Shown: positions 10,645 to 21,605 of the stretch, piece by piece
How positions within the stretch are numbered: the first letter of the stretch is position 1
Layout: each line of letters starts with the position of its first letter
Assembly (NCBI GenBank): GCA_026018925.1
Contig: JAKSZU010000009.1
Coordinates: 72,512,041 to 72,576,040 of the forward strand
Reading direction: 5' to 3'
Length of the DNA stretch: 64,000 nt
Source: Tupaia tana
Lineage: Eukaryota; Chordata; Mammalia; Scandentia; Tupaiidae
Translations under genes and position numbers: made by a program
The notes under the pieces: generated by a model
What the model was told of the DNA's origin: nothing
Database searches by the model: none
What the model saw: the letters and a program-made list of their open reading frames with translations, nothing else

Positions 10645-11560
10645 CATTCATAGGGGAAGAAAAAAAATCAATGGAACCTGTTCATGAGGAAGCCCAGTGT
10701 TGTACTTACAAAACAAATATCTGAAATCAACTGTCTTAAATATACTCAAAGAACTAAAGGATACCATGAACAAAGATTTAAATAAAACTAATAAAACAAA
10801 TACAGGCTAGGAATAAAATATAGAAATTACAAATGGAATGAAATAGAAATTTTGGAGTAGATAAGTAAAATAATGGAAATTTAAAAATCAAGATAAATAG
10901 GGAGGGGAAGGAGAAGAAAAAGAATTGTTTTTACAGTCACTTTAATATCTGTATTTATAAATAAAATGCATTAGCTGAGGAAAAGTTTTAACAATCAATG
11001 AGAGGTTCAACAGTAAGTCTGACTAGGGAGAAGAGAGAATCAGAGAATTTGAAGATGGGGAAATTTCTATTACCCATTTTGAGGAGCAGGAACCGAAAAA
11101 ATAATAGTGAGCCTAAGAGAACTATGAGGTAACATCAAATATACTAACCTACACATAATAGAAATTGCAGAAGTATAGGAAAGAGAGAGAGAAAGAGAAA
11201 GGTCAGAAGGTGTGTTTGGAGAAATAATCACCAAAAACTTCCCACATTTTTTTAAATTCATGGACTTATGCATGAAGAAACTTAATGAACTCTAAACAGA
11301 ATAACTCAAGGATATTTACAATGAGATCCCCAAACAGAATAAACTCAAGGATATTTACAATGAGGACCTGATAGCCCAATTGTTGAAAGTTAAAGACAAA
11401 GAATCTTGCAAATAGAAAGAGAGAAATGATTTCTCATATACAAAGGATATTCAACAAGACTAAATACAACTTACCACTAAAAAGTAAAACAAATGCCAGT
11501 AAAGAAAAAAAGAAAATCACCTATAACTTCACTGCTTATACAAAAACACTAGTAACATTT
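10645..11560 (+). mobile_element. Ancient L1 (HAL1/L1MC-type) ORF1 region, second part
   Basis: It matches the ORF1 region of old mammalian L1s in order: 'aaatcaactgtcttaaat', 'gaggttcaaca', 'attttgaggagcagg', 'ataatcaccaaaaacttccc', 'gatagcccaattgttgaaa'. The frame is destroyed. A local tandem duplication of ~47 bp ('cagaataaactcaaggat' and its copy) sits at 11292-11362. Confidence 0.7.
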
Positions 11561-11606
11561 TTCTATATAATGGTTGTTTATGTGTGACTTTTCCAGGGAT
11601 CATACA

Positions 11607-11672
<66 letters not shown>
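11607..11672. repeat. (GT)n(AT)n microsatellite
   Basis: About 12 GT units run directly into about 19 AT units. Confidence 0.95.
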
Positions 11673-11676
<4 letters not shown>

Positions 11677-11867
11677 CTACTACAACAATCCTTCGATCCT
11701 CCTCATTGGGGTCTAAATTACACTGATGTTACTACGTTTTTATTGTTTATAACCCCTAATGTCCTCATATCTCTCCTCATTCAGCTTAAATTCCATGTTC
11801 AGTCATAATCATTCTCTTATATGAATCTTTGATTCCCTTTTCATTTTACTTTCTTCCTAAAACTTTA

Positions 11868-12298
11868 GCTCCATGGGATACTATTCAGCCATAAGGGACA
11901 GTGAGATCCTGTCACTTGATTCAAAGTGGGTAAATATAGAGGATTTAATGGTAAGTGAAGTAAGCTAGACTCCAAAAGACTAACATTGTATATCTCTGCT
12001 CAATATATACCAAATGACTTACTGTATGGCAGAAATGGAAAGATCCAAAGATACGACAGTAGAAAAGATAAATGTAGATAATAGAGACTGCAAAAGAGGG
12101 GAGCAGGTAGTAGAGGGCTGGTTCAAGAGGCTCAGAGAAGAAATACTTAACAGACGCAAGAATGTAAAGTCCCACATTGAAAATTATGTATATGGTTGTA
12201 TTTTTTAATCTGTCATGTACTGCATGCATACTTCGAAAACTGATATTTTGTGCTATAGAGTTGTGCAAAGATTTGATCTATATAAGAAATCATAAGAA
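11868..12298 (+). mobile_element. L1 3' fragment
   Basis: It starts in the last part of ORF2 ('gggatactattcagccataa'), passes the ORF2 end and continues into a 3' UTR ('gatccaaagatacgacag', 'gagaagaaatactt'). This 3' UTR variant resembles the distal tail of composite element A (13040-13260). It is 5'-truncated. Confidence 0.75.
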
Positions 12299-12683
12299 TT
12301 TAAAAAGTAGGTACAAATAGAGTTAATTCTATTTGAATTCAACTCTATTAGAACTCTATTTGAATTAAAATATCTGCCTATTTCATGATTGCGATCATAC
12401 TACTAAATGTTTCTGGAGAAAAGCCTATAGCTATATTTACTGGTCCTGATTTAATTCAATGGCCATAAATTTCAAGTGGGCCCCTAATATAGTACATAAA
12501 TTATGCATGTTCTTGTCCATACATTCTATTAGTCTCCTAATAAACTATTCCATACCCTTGCCTCTTCCCTCAAACTTCTAACACTTGCTCTCCCATCCCT
12601 ATTTCACTGAGGAAATTGCAAAACTCAGAAAATAATTGAACAGGCTTCCACTGCTTACTACTGCCTGCTTCTGCATACTTCAC
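12299..12683. other. Unique non-coding DNA with a small imperfect inverted repeat
   Basis: At 12312-12366 'aatagagttaattctatt' and its neighbours form an AT-rich imperfect palindrome (tctatttgaattcaactctat). I see no gene in this stretch. Confidence 0.4.
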
Positions 12684-12971
12684 ATTACCTTGAAAGTGTA
12701 TTCTTTCTTTTTTTTTTTTGGAGAGGTTTTTGCTATAGGGCACGTTCACTCACCAAACAGACAGACAGAGACAGAGAGACAGAAAGCAAGAAATCACCCC
12801 CCAGGGTAGATGGCCATGCTGCAATCCCTTCCCCTCCATTCTCCTCTCGGGATCTTGGGCACGCACACACACATGCCTGGCCTGAGTTTTAAACCACAGG
12901 GTCCGGGACTCGAACCATGGTCGACTACATGGGAGTCCAGTGACATAGCTATTATGCTAACTGCTGGTCCC
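12684..12971 (-). mobile_element. SINE-A copy (young), minus strand, with its left target-site copy
   Basis: The T run at ~12708 is the A tail and the head ends at 12971 (ctgctggtccc). Its target-site duplication is attaccttgaaagt: left at 12684-12697, right at 15117-15130. The right copy is now displaced by composite element A, which inserted exactly at the head junction. Confidence 0.88.
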
Positions 12972-12978
12972 ATTACCA

Positions 12979-15110
12979 TTTTTTGTTTTGTTTTGTTTTG
13001 TTTTTTCTTTTATTTTTCTTTCTTAGATTAATTAAATTCACATTTTACATAAAGTCCCCATTACGATGTATACAATATACATATACATATATAGTTTTCA
13101 ACAGAGAACTCTACATTTTTGGTGTTAAATGGTTCTTCCCTTTGCCCCTCACGCCCACTCTCTACTACCCACTCCCCACCACCCCACTCCCCTCCCTTAC
13201 AGCCTCTGGTATCTACATTTATCCTTTCCGCTATCATATCTTCAGATCTTTCTCCTTCTGCCAGAGTGCTGATATATTTTTTTTTTCATTGCACATCTTT
13301 ACAGTGTACAGCATGGTTTTTCCCAGCATGAGTACAGTGCACATTAGTCAAGACAATGATATCACCATGTACATCATCATCAACAGACTACTCTTCACCT
13401 TTGTGTCTATTAAGTGTGATGTTTGTTCCCTGAAACCCTCCCCTCCGCCCTCCATTACTCATTCCCATTACCTCTCCCATACTGTCTCTAGTATCTGCAG
13501 TTGCCTTCCCTGCTATTATATCTTCCAGTTCTTTCAGTTTTTTTTTTTTTCCAATTATCAGCTCATAAAGTTTTTTACAATAGGGAACATAGATTCTACT
13601 CAGGGTTGGGTTAAGGGTGGGTCTCGTGCAGTTCCACAATTGTAGGTGAGTCTTCATGGGATACAGTTTCAGGAAAGTGGTTCTGGTAAGCAGAGATGGT
13701 TATCAGCTGATGCGGCACAGCATCCATCCTGTGATTACCGGGAATGGTGTTGTGGGGATCTGCAGCGTGAGTCATCCTCGGGTATCTGGCTTCCTTAAGA
13801 ATGGTAGAATAGTTCTTGTTTTTCCCTGAGGTAATGCAGGGCTGGTAACCATCATCTTCTCACTGTCCATAGGCAGAGAAAATCCTCCTGTACAATCAAG
13901 TTCTCAGTCCTAGTTTTCGGCCTCAGTTTGCTGCCCGCGGCCGGTGGCCACACGCAGGCTGGGGGGCCACGCGCAGGCCCAGTGGCCACGCTCCGGCCCG
14001 GAGGCCACGTGCAGGCCCGGCAGCCACTCCCACGTGCTGGACCAGCGGCCACGCGCAGGCCAGGGTGCGATGCGCAGACCCGGTGGCCACGTGCAGGCCC
14101 AGTGGCCACGCGCAGAGGCAGGCCCAGAGGCCACGCGCAGGCCTGGCAGCCACTTGCAGGCGCGGGCCCGGTGGCCACGGGCAGACCCGGAGGCCACGCG
14201 CAGGCCTGGCGGTCACGCACTGGCCCGGTGGCCACGCGCAGGCCTGGTGGCCACGCGCAGGGGCAGACACAGTGATCATGCACAGGCCCGGCGGCCACTC
14301 GCAGGCGCAGGCCCGGCGGCCACGCCCAGACCTGGCCACCACGCGCAGGCCCGGTGGCCACATTCAGGCTCAGGCCAGGCGGCCAGGCACAGGCTCGGCG
14401 GCCACACACAGGCCCAGAGGCCACGTGCAGGCCCAGCGACCACTCCCACGCGCAGGCCCGGCGGCCTCGCGCAGGCCCGGAGGCCACGCGCAGGCCTGGC
14501 AGTCATGCACTGGCCCGGTGGCCATGCGCAGGCCCGGCGGCCACGTACAGGGGCAGACACAGCGATCACGCACAGGCCCGGCGGCCACTCGCAGGCGCAG
14601 GCCCGGCGGCCATGCGCAGGCCAGGCAGTCACACACATGCCCAGGGGCCACGCCCAGACCCGGCCACCACGCGCAGGCCAGGTGGCCAGGCACAGGCCCG
14701 GTGGCCACACGCAGGCCCGGCGGCCACACTCAGGCTCAGGCCCGGCAGCCACGCGCAGGCCCGGGGGCCACGCGCTAGCCCCGAGTGCGCAAACGCGTGT
14801 GGGATCCAGCGCCACCCCCCGCTCTCCCGTCCGACCCGAGAAAGGAAGGACGGCGAGCTCAGCCGGTCTGCGCCGCCAGCCCGTGTCGGCGCCGAGCGCG
14901 GGACACACCCAGCGCCGGAGAGGCAGCGAGGGCCGAGCAGTCCAAGCCGTGGCACGCGTGGCAGAGCCCCCCGGCCGCGCAGACCCGGCCGCCGTGCGTG
15001 AGGCGGAGGCCCCTGGGCCGCGTAGGCCCCCGGGGCCGCGCAGGCCCCCAAGGCGGGGCGCCGCCGACTCCGGCGCGCGGGGCGGGGGGCAGGGGGCAGG
15101 GCACCGCCGG
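12979..15110 (-). mobile_element. Composite VNTR retrotransposon, copy A
   Basis: Read on the minus strand it has four parts. There is a GC-rich 5' block (15110-14790). A minisatellite of ~20-bp units of the type 'cgtggccaccgggcctgcg' follows (14790-13935). Next is a ~370-bp single-copy segment shared with copy B (13935-13560). The last part is an L1-like 3' tail in two modules ending in an A/C-interrupted poly(A) (13560-12979). The target-site duplication ggtcccattacc stands at 12966-12977 and 15111-15122, so the whole unit moved at once. No part encodes a convincing protein; the long open frames in the VNTR are due to its lack of A/T-rich stop codons. Confidence 0.8.
13935..14790 (-). repeat. 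VNTR of composite element A (~20-bp units)
   Basis: Dozens of degenerate units are read on the plus strand as gcccggtggccacgcgcag, with higher-order repetition: the block around 14270-14330 recurs at 14550-14620 with its 'ggggcagacacag' insert. The unit is the reverse complement of the copy B VNTR2 unit. Confidence 0.95.
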
Positions 15111-15130
15111 CCGGTCCCATTACCTTGAAA

Positions 15131-15390
15131 GTTTAGAATAGATCTATGCTCCCAACCCAAATCAACTCATCCACTTGTGTAGAAGTTCTCATTGCTCCTT
15201 GCCTCCTCAATGAAACCACTCCTCAAATTCCTAACTTTTTCATATACTTTAAGTGTTTTATAATCTCCTGGATCATCCATTATAAAAACATGTTATTTCT
15301 GCTCTCTTTATAAAAAGTTTCTTGGTCTCCACATATTGCTATAGCTATTTCCTCATTTCTCTTTTCATGTTTTGAAAGCAAAACTCCTCA
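15131..15390. other. Unique non-coding DNA
   Basis: I see no gene or repeat I can name. Confidence 0.4.
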
Positions 15391-15391
15391 A

Positions 15392-15392
15392 G

Positions 15393-15436
<44 letters not shown>
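15392..15436. repeat. (AT)n microsatellite
   Basis: About 22 TA dinucleotide units are uninterrupted. Confidence 0.95.
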
Positions 15437-15437
<1 letters not shown>

Positions 15438-15750
15438 CAGTTATCTCTAATTCCTCTCTGATCATTCTCTTTTACTTATGTTTAATTTTATTTTAGTAGG
15501 ATTTCCATTGACATTATCCAAAACTCAAAATTATATAAAAATGGGTAAATTAGAGAATCTTATTCTTACTCTATTTTTCATTTTTTCCTCTCTCCATGTA
15601 TTAATTCCTTGTGTATCTTAGTATATATTTATTTAAATAGAAACAAATAGGTATAAATACCTTATTGCTCTCCCTCAAACAAAAGACAGGATTTTTTATG
15701 CACTTTTTTGTTTGTTGCTCTTTTACTTAACAATATACCCTAGAGATTTT
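15437..15750. other. Unique AT-rich non-coding DNA
   Basis: Nothing is recognised here. Confidence 0.4.
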
Positions 15751-15751
15751 T

Positions 15752-15985
15752 AAAAGTTTATTTCTTCCATGAAAGAGAGAGAGAGAGAGAGAGAGGGAGC
15801 CAGAGAGACAAGCCTCCTCAACAGATTTTTTCATGCTATGACCCATCCCCAGACTCAGCCAGCCTGGATTACAGGCATACACATGAATGGCCAACATGCT
15901 CAGTGAGGTCCCAAGTGGTAAACTGAGGACCTTTCTTATGTGGATTAATTTATGTTACCATTGTGTTAGCTCCTGGCTTTAGGGA
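15752..15985 (-). mobile_element. SINE-D copy, minus strand
   Basis: It has the same order as the copy at 7975: T/A-rich end, (GA)n tract, 'tttcatgctatgacccatcc', 'ctggattacaggcat', 'gttaccattgtgttagctcc'. The family is not identified. Confidence 0.5.
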
Positions 15986-15999
15986 TCTTTGAACATAGA

Positions 16000-17200
16000 T
16001 TTACCATTAATTCTCAAGCTGTGGGATATCCTTTTGTATAGATTCATCGTAGTTTTAACTTGCTTAATAGTTTATTTAGCTAGTTCATTGGCTATATGGA
16101 AGTTTATTGTATATAATATTTTGCTTTTATGAACAATACAATAATGGATAATCTTTGATATACATCATTTCATATGTGATGTATGATTTCACAGCTATAT
16201 TGGCAGATTTTATTCCTAGAAATAAGATTACTTGTTCAAAGTCTAAGTATAATAGTTAATTTTGATAGTGACAAACTTCCCTTCTTAAAGGCTATTCAAT
16301 TAATTTTTCAGCTCCACCAAAAATGTATGAGAGTGTTTATTTTTCTACAGTCTTGACAATAGTTTGTGTTTTAAAATTTTTAGATTTTTGGTAATTGGAT
16401 AGTTGAGAAATGGCATCTCTGTGTAAGTATTTCTGTTACTAGGAGTGAAGTCAAATATCTTTTCACATATAAATACATTTATTTTCTGTGGATTTCATGC
16501 TCTTTACAAAATTTTCAGTTGGGTTGGTCTTTTATCAATTTCTTGGAACTCTTCATATATTAGGAATATTAACTTTTGCCTGTGACACAAGTTGCAGCTG
16601 TTTTTTCTTACTTGATTATTTTTATTTAGCTTTGTTATGAAATGCAAAAAAACAATGAAGTCAATTTGTTAATATCTACATTTAACACCTCTTACTATTC
16701 TAATATCATAAAATAATTGATCAAATCTGTTACATTGTTAGTTTGTCCTGTTGTATGCTGTGAGATATAAATCCAGCTTTATCTTTTACCATCTGTTTCT
16801 CGTATTGTTGACACAGTATTTATTAAAATGTTCACCTTAACTCTACTGATATGAAATGTTGTCTTTATTACATATCTACTCAGTGCCAACTCAAAGTATA
16901 CTATGTGTATTCTATGTGTACTGGTACTGATCTGCAAACTATTAATAGTCTGCAGTGGGAACAGAGATTAGAAGAAAGCATTTGGAAACTTTTATAACAA
17001 TTTGACAGAATAATGTTAGTTGAATCTAATTTAAAAAATGTCTTGGGTTCTGTATATCTTTGGATTTTCAAAGATTTCACATACCAATAACATTTTCTAT
17101 TGTATTTTACAAAAGTATGGATCTGAGATAGCACAAAACTTTTTAAAATGTTATTACACACTATATTAAATACTCATATATTTAGACATATGTGTCTGTT
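16000..17200 (-). mobile_element. Ancient L1 (L1M-type) ORF2/3' region, minus strand
   Basis: 'ttatgaacaatacaataatgg', 'cctagaaataagattacttg', 'aaaaatgtatgagagtgttt', 'aactcttcatatattaggaa' follow the well-known antisense order of old L1 ORF2. The frame is fully decayed. Confidence 0.7.
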
Positions 17201-17286
17201 TTGACTTCCTTTTCCTTATGCTACTTGTCTATTCATAACCAAATGCCATATTGTTGTTACAAAGTTGTCTTCTATTATTTTTGTTT

Positions 17287-17563
17287 TGTTTTGTTTTTGG
17301 GGTTTTTTTTTTTGAGAGGGTTTTGCTATAGTGTGTGTGCGCTCACCAGAAAGACAGAGAGAGACAGAGAGACAGAAAGCGAGAAATCACTCCCCAGGGG
17401 GGGATGGCCATGCCGCAATCCCTTCTCCTCCGCTCTCCTCTTGGGATCTTGGGCATGCACACACATACGCCCGGTGTGAATTTAAGCAACTGGGTTCGGG
17501 ACTCGAACCGTGGTCAACTACGTGGCAGTCCAGCGACATAGCCATTACACTAACTGCTGGTCC
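17287..17563 (-). mobile_element. SINE-A copy (young), minus strand
   Basis: It is full length. The target-site duplication gtcttctattatttttgttt flanks it at ~17266 and 17564. The palindrome ccccaggggggg is present. Confidence 0.92.
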
Positions 17564-17583
17564 CTGTCTTCTATTATTTTTGT

Positions 17584-17958
17584 TTCTTGTGCTTATATAA
17601 TTTTTATTAATATTTCTTTTTTGTTTTTGTGCTTGCTCACTTTTTTTATGGAATAGGTTATCTTGGGATTTTACATTTTTTGTTTTTATTATTATATGTA
17701 CTGTTTTATTAACTCATTATTTTCTGTTTTTATCTTAATTACCCTACATTCCTTTAGGTTATTTTGTTGTTTGCTTGCCTTTTACAGTATCCTCTAATAT
17801 AGTATAAGGCTAGGATTCCTTAATTGCTCTTCTCTTTTCAGTCAGTTTTCTAATTAGGTACTGGTATAGCACATTGTCATTTTAATTTATGTTTAAGTGG
17901 GGCAAAATAATGAAGAATAACTTTTCAAATGCTTATTAGGCATTGTATTTTTTTCTTT
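17584..17958. other. AT-rich non-coding DNA
   Basis: It may belong to the flanking L1M relics, but the text is too diverged to claim. Confidence 0.35.
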
Positions 17959-17973
17959 AGAGAAGTACCTGTT

Positions 17974-18242
17974 TGGAACCAGCAGTTGGTGTAATGGCTG
18001 TGTCTCTGGACTCCCATGTAGTTGACCACAGTTCGAGTCCTAGACCTGGTGGCTTATACTCACGCCAGGTCCGTGTGCATGTGTGCTCGAGATCCTAAGA
18101 GGAGAATGGAGGAGAAAGGATTGTGGTGTGATCATCCCCCCTGGGGGGGTGATTTCTCACTTTCTGTCTCCCAGCCTCTCTGTCTTTCTTGTGAGCACAC
18201 GCACCCTATAACAAAAACCTCTCCAAAAAAATTAATAATAAA
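17974..18242 (+). mobile_element. SINE-A copy (young)
   Basis: The head is ggaaccagcagttggtg, with B-box ggttcgagtcc... as agttcgagtcct and a ccccctggggggg palindrome. The target-site copies agagaagtacctgtt (17959-17973) and agagaaatacctgtt (18243-18257) flank it. Confidence 0.93.
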
Positions 18243-18380
18243 AGAGAAATACCTGTTCAATATTTAGCCAATTTTTAAATGAATTGTTATTTCATTATTA
18301 AGAGTTCTTTATATTCTGTATATGAGTTGCTCTATACATACTGCATTAGTATCTTATTGCTTTTGTAAAAAATACTATAG

Positions 18381-18562
18381 GGTACCAACCAGCAGGTGGC
18401 ATGCAGGTTAAGGCGCTGGACACATCCACATGGCTGACCACGGTTCGAGTTCCAGACCTGGTGGCTTGCTTTTTCACTTTCTCTCTCTATATATATATCT
18501 CTCTGGTGAAATTAAAATAAAATAAATGAATAAATAAATAATAAATAAATAAATAATTCTTT
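18381..18562 (+). mobile_element. SINE-B copy (short form)
   Basis: It has 'accagcaggtggcatgcagg', 'ggcgctggacac', B-box ggttcgagttcc, a short ct tract with (ta)n, then an A/T-rich (aataaata) tail. The target-site copies aaaaatactata (~18368) and aaaaatactaca (~18565) flank it. Confidence 0.88.
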
Positions 18563-19400
18563 TAAAAATACTACATAGTGGCTTAAAACCATAGAAATTT
18601 ATTATTTTATATTTCTGTGGGTCAGAAGTCTGACACAGGTCTTGATAGACTAAAATTGGGCATTAGCAGTGCTGGATGACTTTGGAAATTCTAGTGAAAA
18701 ATGTTTTCTAGTTTTTTTCAATTCTGAGGAGCTTCCCACACTCCTTACTTAGCTCATGGCCCTTTTCTTCATTATCAAAGGCAGCAATGGCAGGTGAAGT
18801 GCTTTTCACATTACATTGTTCTAGAACTTCTCCTTTATTCTTTTTTTTTTTTTTTTTTTTTTTTTAGAAGTTTTTCGCTATAGGGCGTGTGCGCTCGCCA
18901 GACAGACAGAGAGAGACATAGATACAGAAAGCGAGAAATCACTCCCCAGGGGGGATGGTCATGCCGCAATCCCTTCTCCTCCATTCTCCTCTCGGGATCT
19001 TGGGCACGCACGCACACGCGCCCGGCGTGAGTTGTAAGCCACCGGGTCCGAGACGCGAACCGCGGTCGACTACGTGGGAGTCCAGCGACATAGCCATTAC
19101 GCTAACTGCTGGTTCCCTCCTTTATTCTCCTTTTAAGGACATTTTTTATTCCATCCGGTTCATTTGAATAATCTGGAATAATCTCCCTATTTTAAGGTTA
19201 GCTGATTAGATGTCTTAATTCCATCTGAAACCTTAATCCCCTTTTCTATGTAACATAAAATATTCACAGACTCTGGGGATTAAAACATGGACATTTTTGA
19301 GAGTTTATTATTTTGCCTACCATACCTACATATATCCATATGTTATATAGAAATATAAAATCACCTATTATCTATCTAATCATATTTTCTGTACTTATAG
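18563..19400 (-). repeat. Old interspersed repeat, class uncertain
   Basis: 'tagtggcttaaaaccatag', 'tttctgtgggtcagaagtc', 'ccttttaaggac' and 'attcacagactctgggga' follow the order of a common ancient mammalian repeat. I cannot name the family safely. The SINE at 18841-19116 splits it. Confidence 0.4.
18841..19116 (-). mobile_element. SINE-A copy (young), minus strand
   Basis: It is close to the copy at 9189 and carries the intact palindrome and 'ctatagggcgtgtgcgctc'. The target-site duplication ctcctttattc lies at 18830-18840 and 19117-19127. Confidence 0.94.
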
Positions 19401-19404
19401 CTTG

Positions 19405-19659
19405 GTTTTTTATTTTTTGTTACAGAGATATTTTTGCCACAGAGTGCATGCAGTCACCAGAGAAACAGAGGACAGAAAGCAAGAAATAATGCCCTGGGGG
19501 GATGGCCACCACCACAATCCCTTCTCCATTCTCCTCTTGGGGTTTTGGACACATGCACACATGCCCCGTGTGTGTTTTAAGCCTCTGGGTCCAGGACTTG
19601 AGCTGTGGTTGACCACGTGGGAGTCCAGCAACATAACCATTATGGCATCTGCTGGTTCT
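19405..19659 (-). mobile_element. SINE-A copy, minus strand
   Basis: It is moderately diverged: 'gccacagagtgcatgcag', 'ccctgggggg', 'cattatggcatctgctggtt'. The orientation is set by the tRNA-like head at the right end. Confidence 0.85.
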
Positions 19660-19704
19660 GCTTTTTAATTTATTAATGATGTCTTTTTGTGAACGGTTTT
19701 CTTT

Positions 19705-19982
19705 TCTTTCTTTCTTTTTTTTTTGGGGGGGGGGAGAGGTTTTTGCTATAGGGCACATACACTCACCAGAAAGGCAAAGAGAGACAGAGAGACAGAAAGC
19801 AAGAAATCACCCCCCAGGGGGGATGGCCACGCCACAATCCCTTCTTCTCCATTATCCTCTTGGTATCTTGGGCACGCATGCTCATGTGACTGGTGTGAGT
19901 TTAAGCCACCTGGTCTGGAACTCAAACCGCGGTAGACTACGTGCAAGTCCAGTGACATAGCCATTATGCCATCTGCTGGTTC
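19705..19982 (-). mobile_element. SINE-A copy, minus strand
   Basis: The T/G run is followed by 'gaggtttttgctatagggc', the ccccccagggggg palindrome and the head 'catctgctggttcc'. Confidence 0.9.
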
Positions 19983-20089
19983 CTTCTTGAACAATTTTTA
20001 GTTTTGATGAAGTTCAGTGTATCATTTCATAAATTTTATGCTTAGCACTTTTTGGTACTGTTTAAGAAAGGATAGGAATGCACTCAGTT

Positions 20090-20648
20090 GGAACAATACT
20101 TGAGTATCTATATTTATTGTGTCATTATACACAGTTGCTAAGACATGGAACCAAACTAAATGCCCATGAACAGATGAATGGGTTAAAAATGTGTGGCACA
20201 TATATGCTATGGAATACTACTCAGTCATAAAAACAATGAGAATCTGGCACTTGATAGAAAGTGGATGAATACAGATGGTTTACTGCTAAGTTAAGCAAGC
20301 CACACAATGAAAGAGAGGCATTGTATGTTCCCACTCAATATATACTGAATGACTGCACTCTATAGCACAAACTGAAAGATTGGAAGGTTAAAGGCATGGA
20401 GATCAATCGTGGGTACTAGAGACACTGTGGGAAGAGGGTAGGAAATGGGGTAAATGGGGAGGGAGGGAATCAAGAGGGAAAAAAACCAAAACATTTAAGG
20501 AACACAAAAATGGAAAATTATCAGTTTATGATGATATGTATGCTAATATCTTTCACTGAAGCAATATATGGTGCATTTTAGATGGGAAAATTCATTTGGT
20601 ATACTGTAATAATAAACAGTGATTGAAAATAAAAAAAATTAAAATAAA
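20090..20648 (+). mobile_element. L1 3' fragment
   Basis: It starts inside the ORF2 C-terminal region ('cagttggaacaatacttgag'), contains 'tatggaatactactcagtca' and a 3' UTR, and ends in an A-rich tail. It is inserted in antisense L1M DNA. Confidence 0.8.
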
Positions 20649-20899
20649 GAAATCTATGCCTTCCCCCAAATCATAAATATATGCTACAAGTTTGTTCAAA
20701 AACTCTTTTACTTTAATTTCCACATTTAAGGTTATGATTTATCTTAAATTATTTTTTCTGTAAAACATGAGGCATTCATACAAATGCCCAGCTTTTCCAA
20801 CATTGTTTATTGAAAAAAAAATTCCCCATTGAATTACCATGGCCCTGTTGTCTAAAATCAAGACCTCATGTAAGAGTGGGTTTATTTTAGATTCATGTT

Positions 20900-21605
20900 T
20901 TCTTTTATTAATTTATTTGCAGTCATTCACTGTACATCAATACAGTACACACAATGAGATTTTTGCATCCAAAATACATTGTATATTGGCTCAATCAAGG
21001 ATAATACCATACATGTTATGATCAACAAATAATTTTCTACTTCTTGTTTCTTATATATTTTGATGTTTTTCCACCCCCTTGATTCCCTACCTCTCACTCT
21101 CTGCCAATTCCCTCCTTTCTCCCATTCTGTCTCTCGTATGTTTCCATGTCTCTCATTTGGTTTCCATGCCTTTTTTTGCACATTTTATTGATTCACTAAA
21201 GAGCTTAATTAATTTAAAAACTTTCAATAGCAAGCACAGCTGATATATACATATCTATAAATGCATGTCTGACTTTAGGTGGAAACCTCAGTGAGCAAGT
21301 GAACATACTATAAAGTAGCACCTAGAGTTCATTGTCCATCTTCTCTTGGATCTCTGTTAGCTTTGTCGCTATGAATACTTTAAATTCTTCATCTGACATT
21401 TCGATGAGTTCTTTTGAATTCTCTGTGGAGGATAAAGAGTTATTCTTTTCTCTTAGATGAGAGATATTTTCTTTGTTTCTCATATTTCTTGTGCCTCTGC
21501 AGTGGTTTCTGGTCATCTGATGGATTATACTTTTTTTTTCCTGGCTCCTGGCTAGATCTGGGGGTAGGAGGGTGAGGTCTGGGAGGAAGGTCTTAGGTGG
21601 TCACA
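20900..21605 (-). mobile_element. Mini half-LINE: 5' UTR, ORF1 start and 3' tail
   Basis: On the minus strand there is a short leader, then an ORF1 start at 21516 (first residues MTRNHCRGTRN) that stays open for 64 codons. The sequence then jumps straight to the distal tail module ('ggtgctactttatagtatg', later 'acattgtgtgtactgtattg'). The same tail ends the half-LINE at 42.5 kb. The remainder of ORF1 and all of ORF2 are absent. Target-site copies are unclear. Confidence 0.65.

Noticed and set aside
12983-13645. A 220-codon plus-strand frame rich in F, S and Y
   Set aside because: It is antisense to the 3' tail of composite element A and reads T-rich text. No homology is recognised.
13935-14790. 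CRISPR-like regular repeat array
   Set aside because: The units are contiguous and degenerate with no unique spacers, and the context is mammalian.
13852-15160. Long open frames of up to 394 codons on both strands, rich in R, P, A and G
   Set aside because: They are artefacts of a GC-rich 20-bp minisatellite that lacks stop codons in most frames. All six frames are open and there is no conserved start or splice context.
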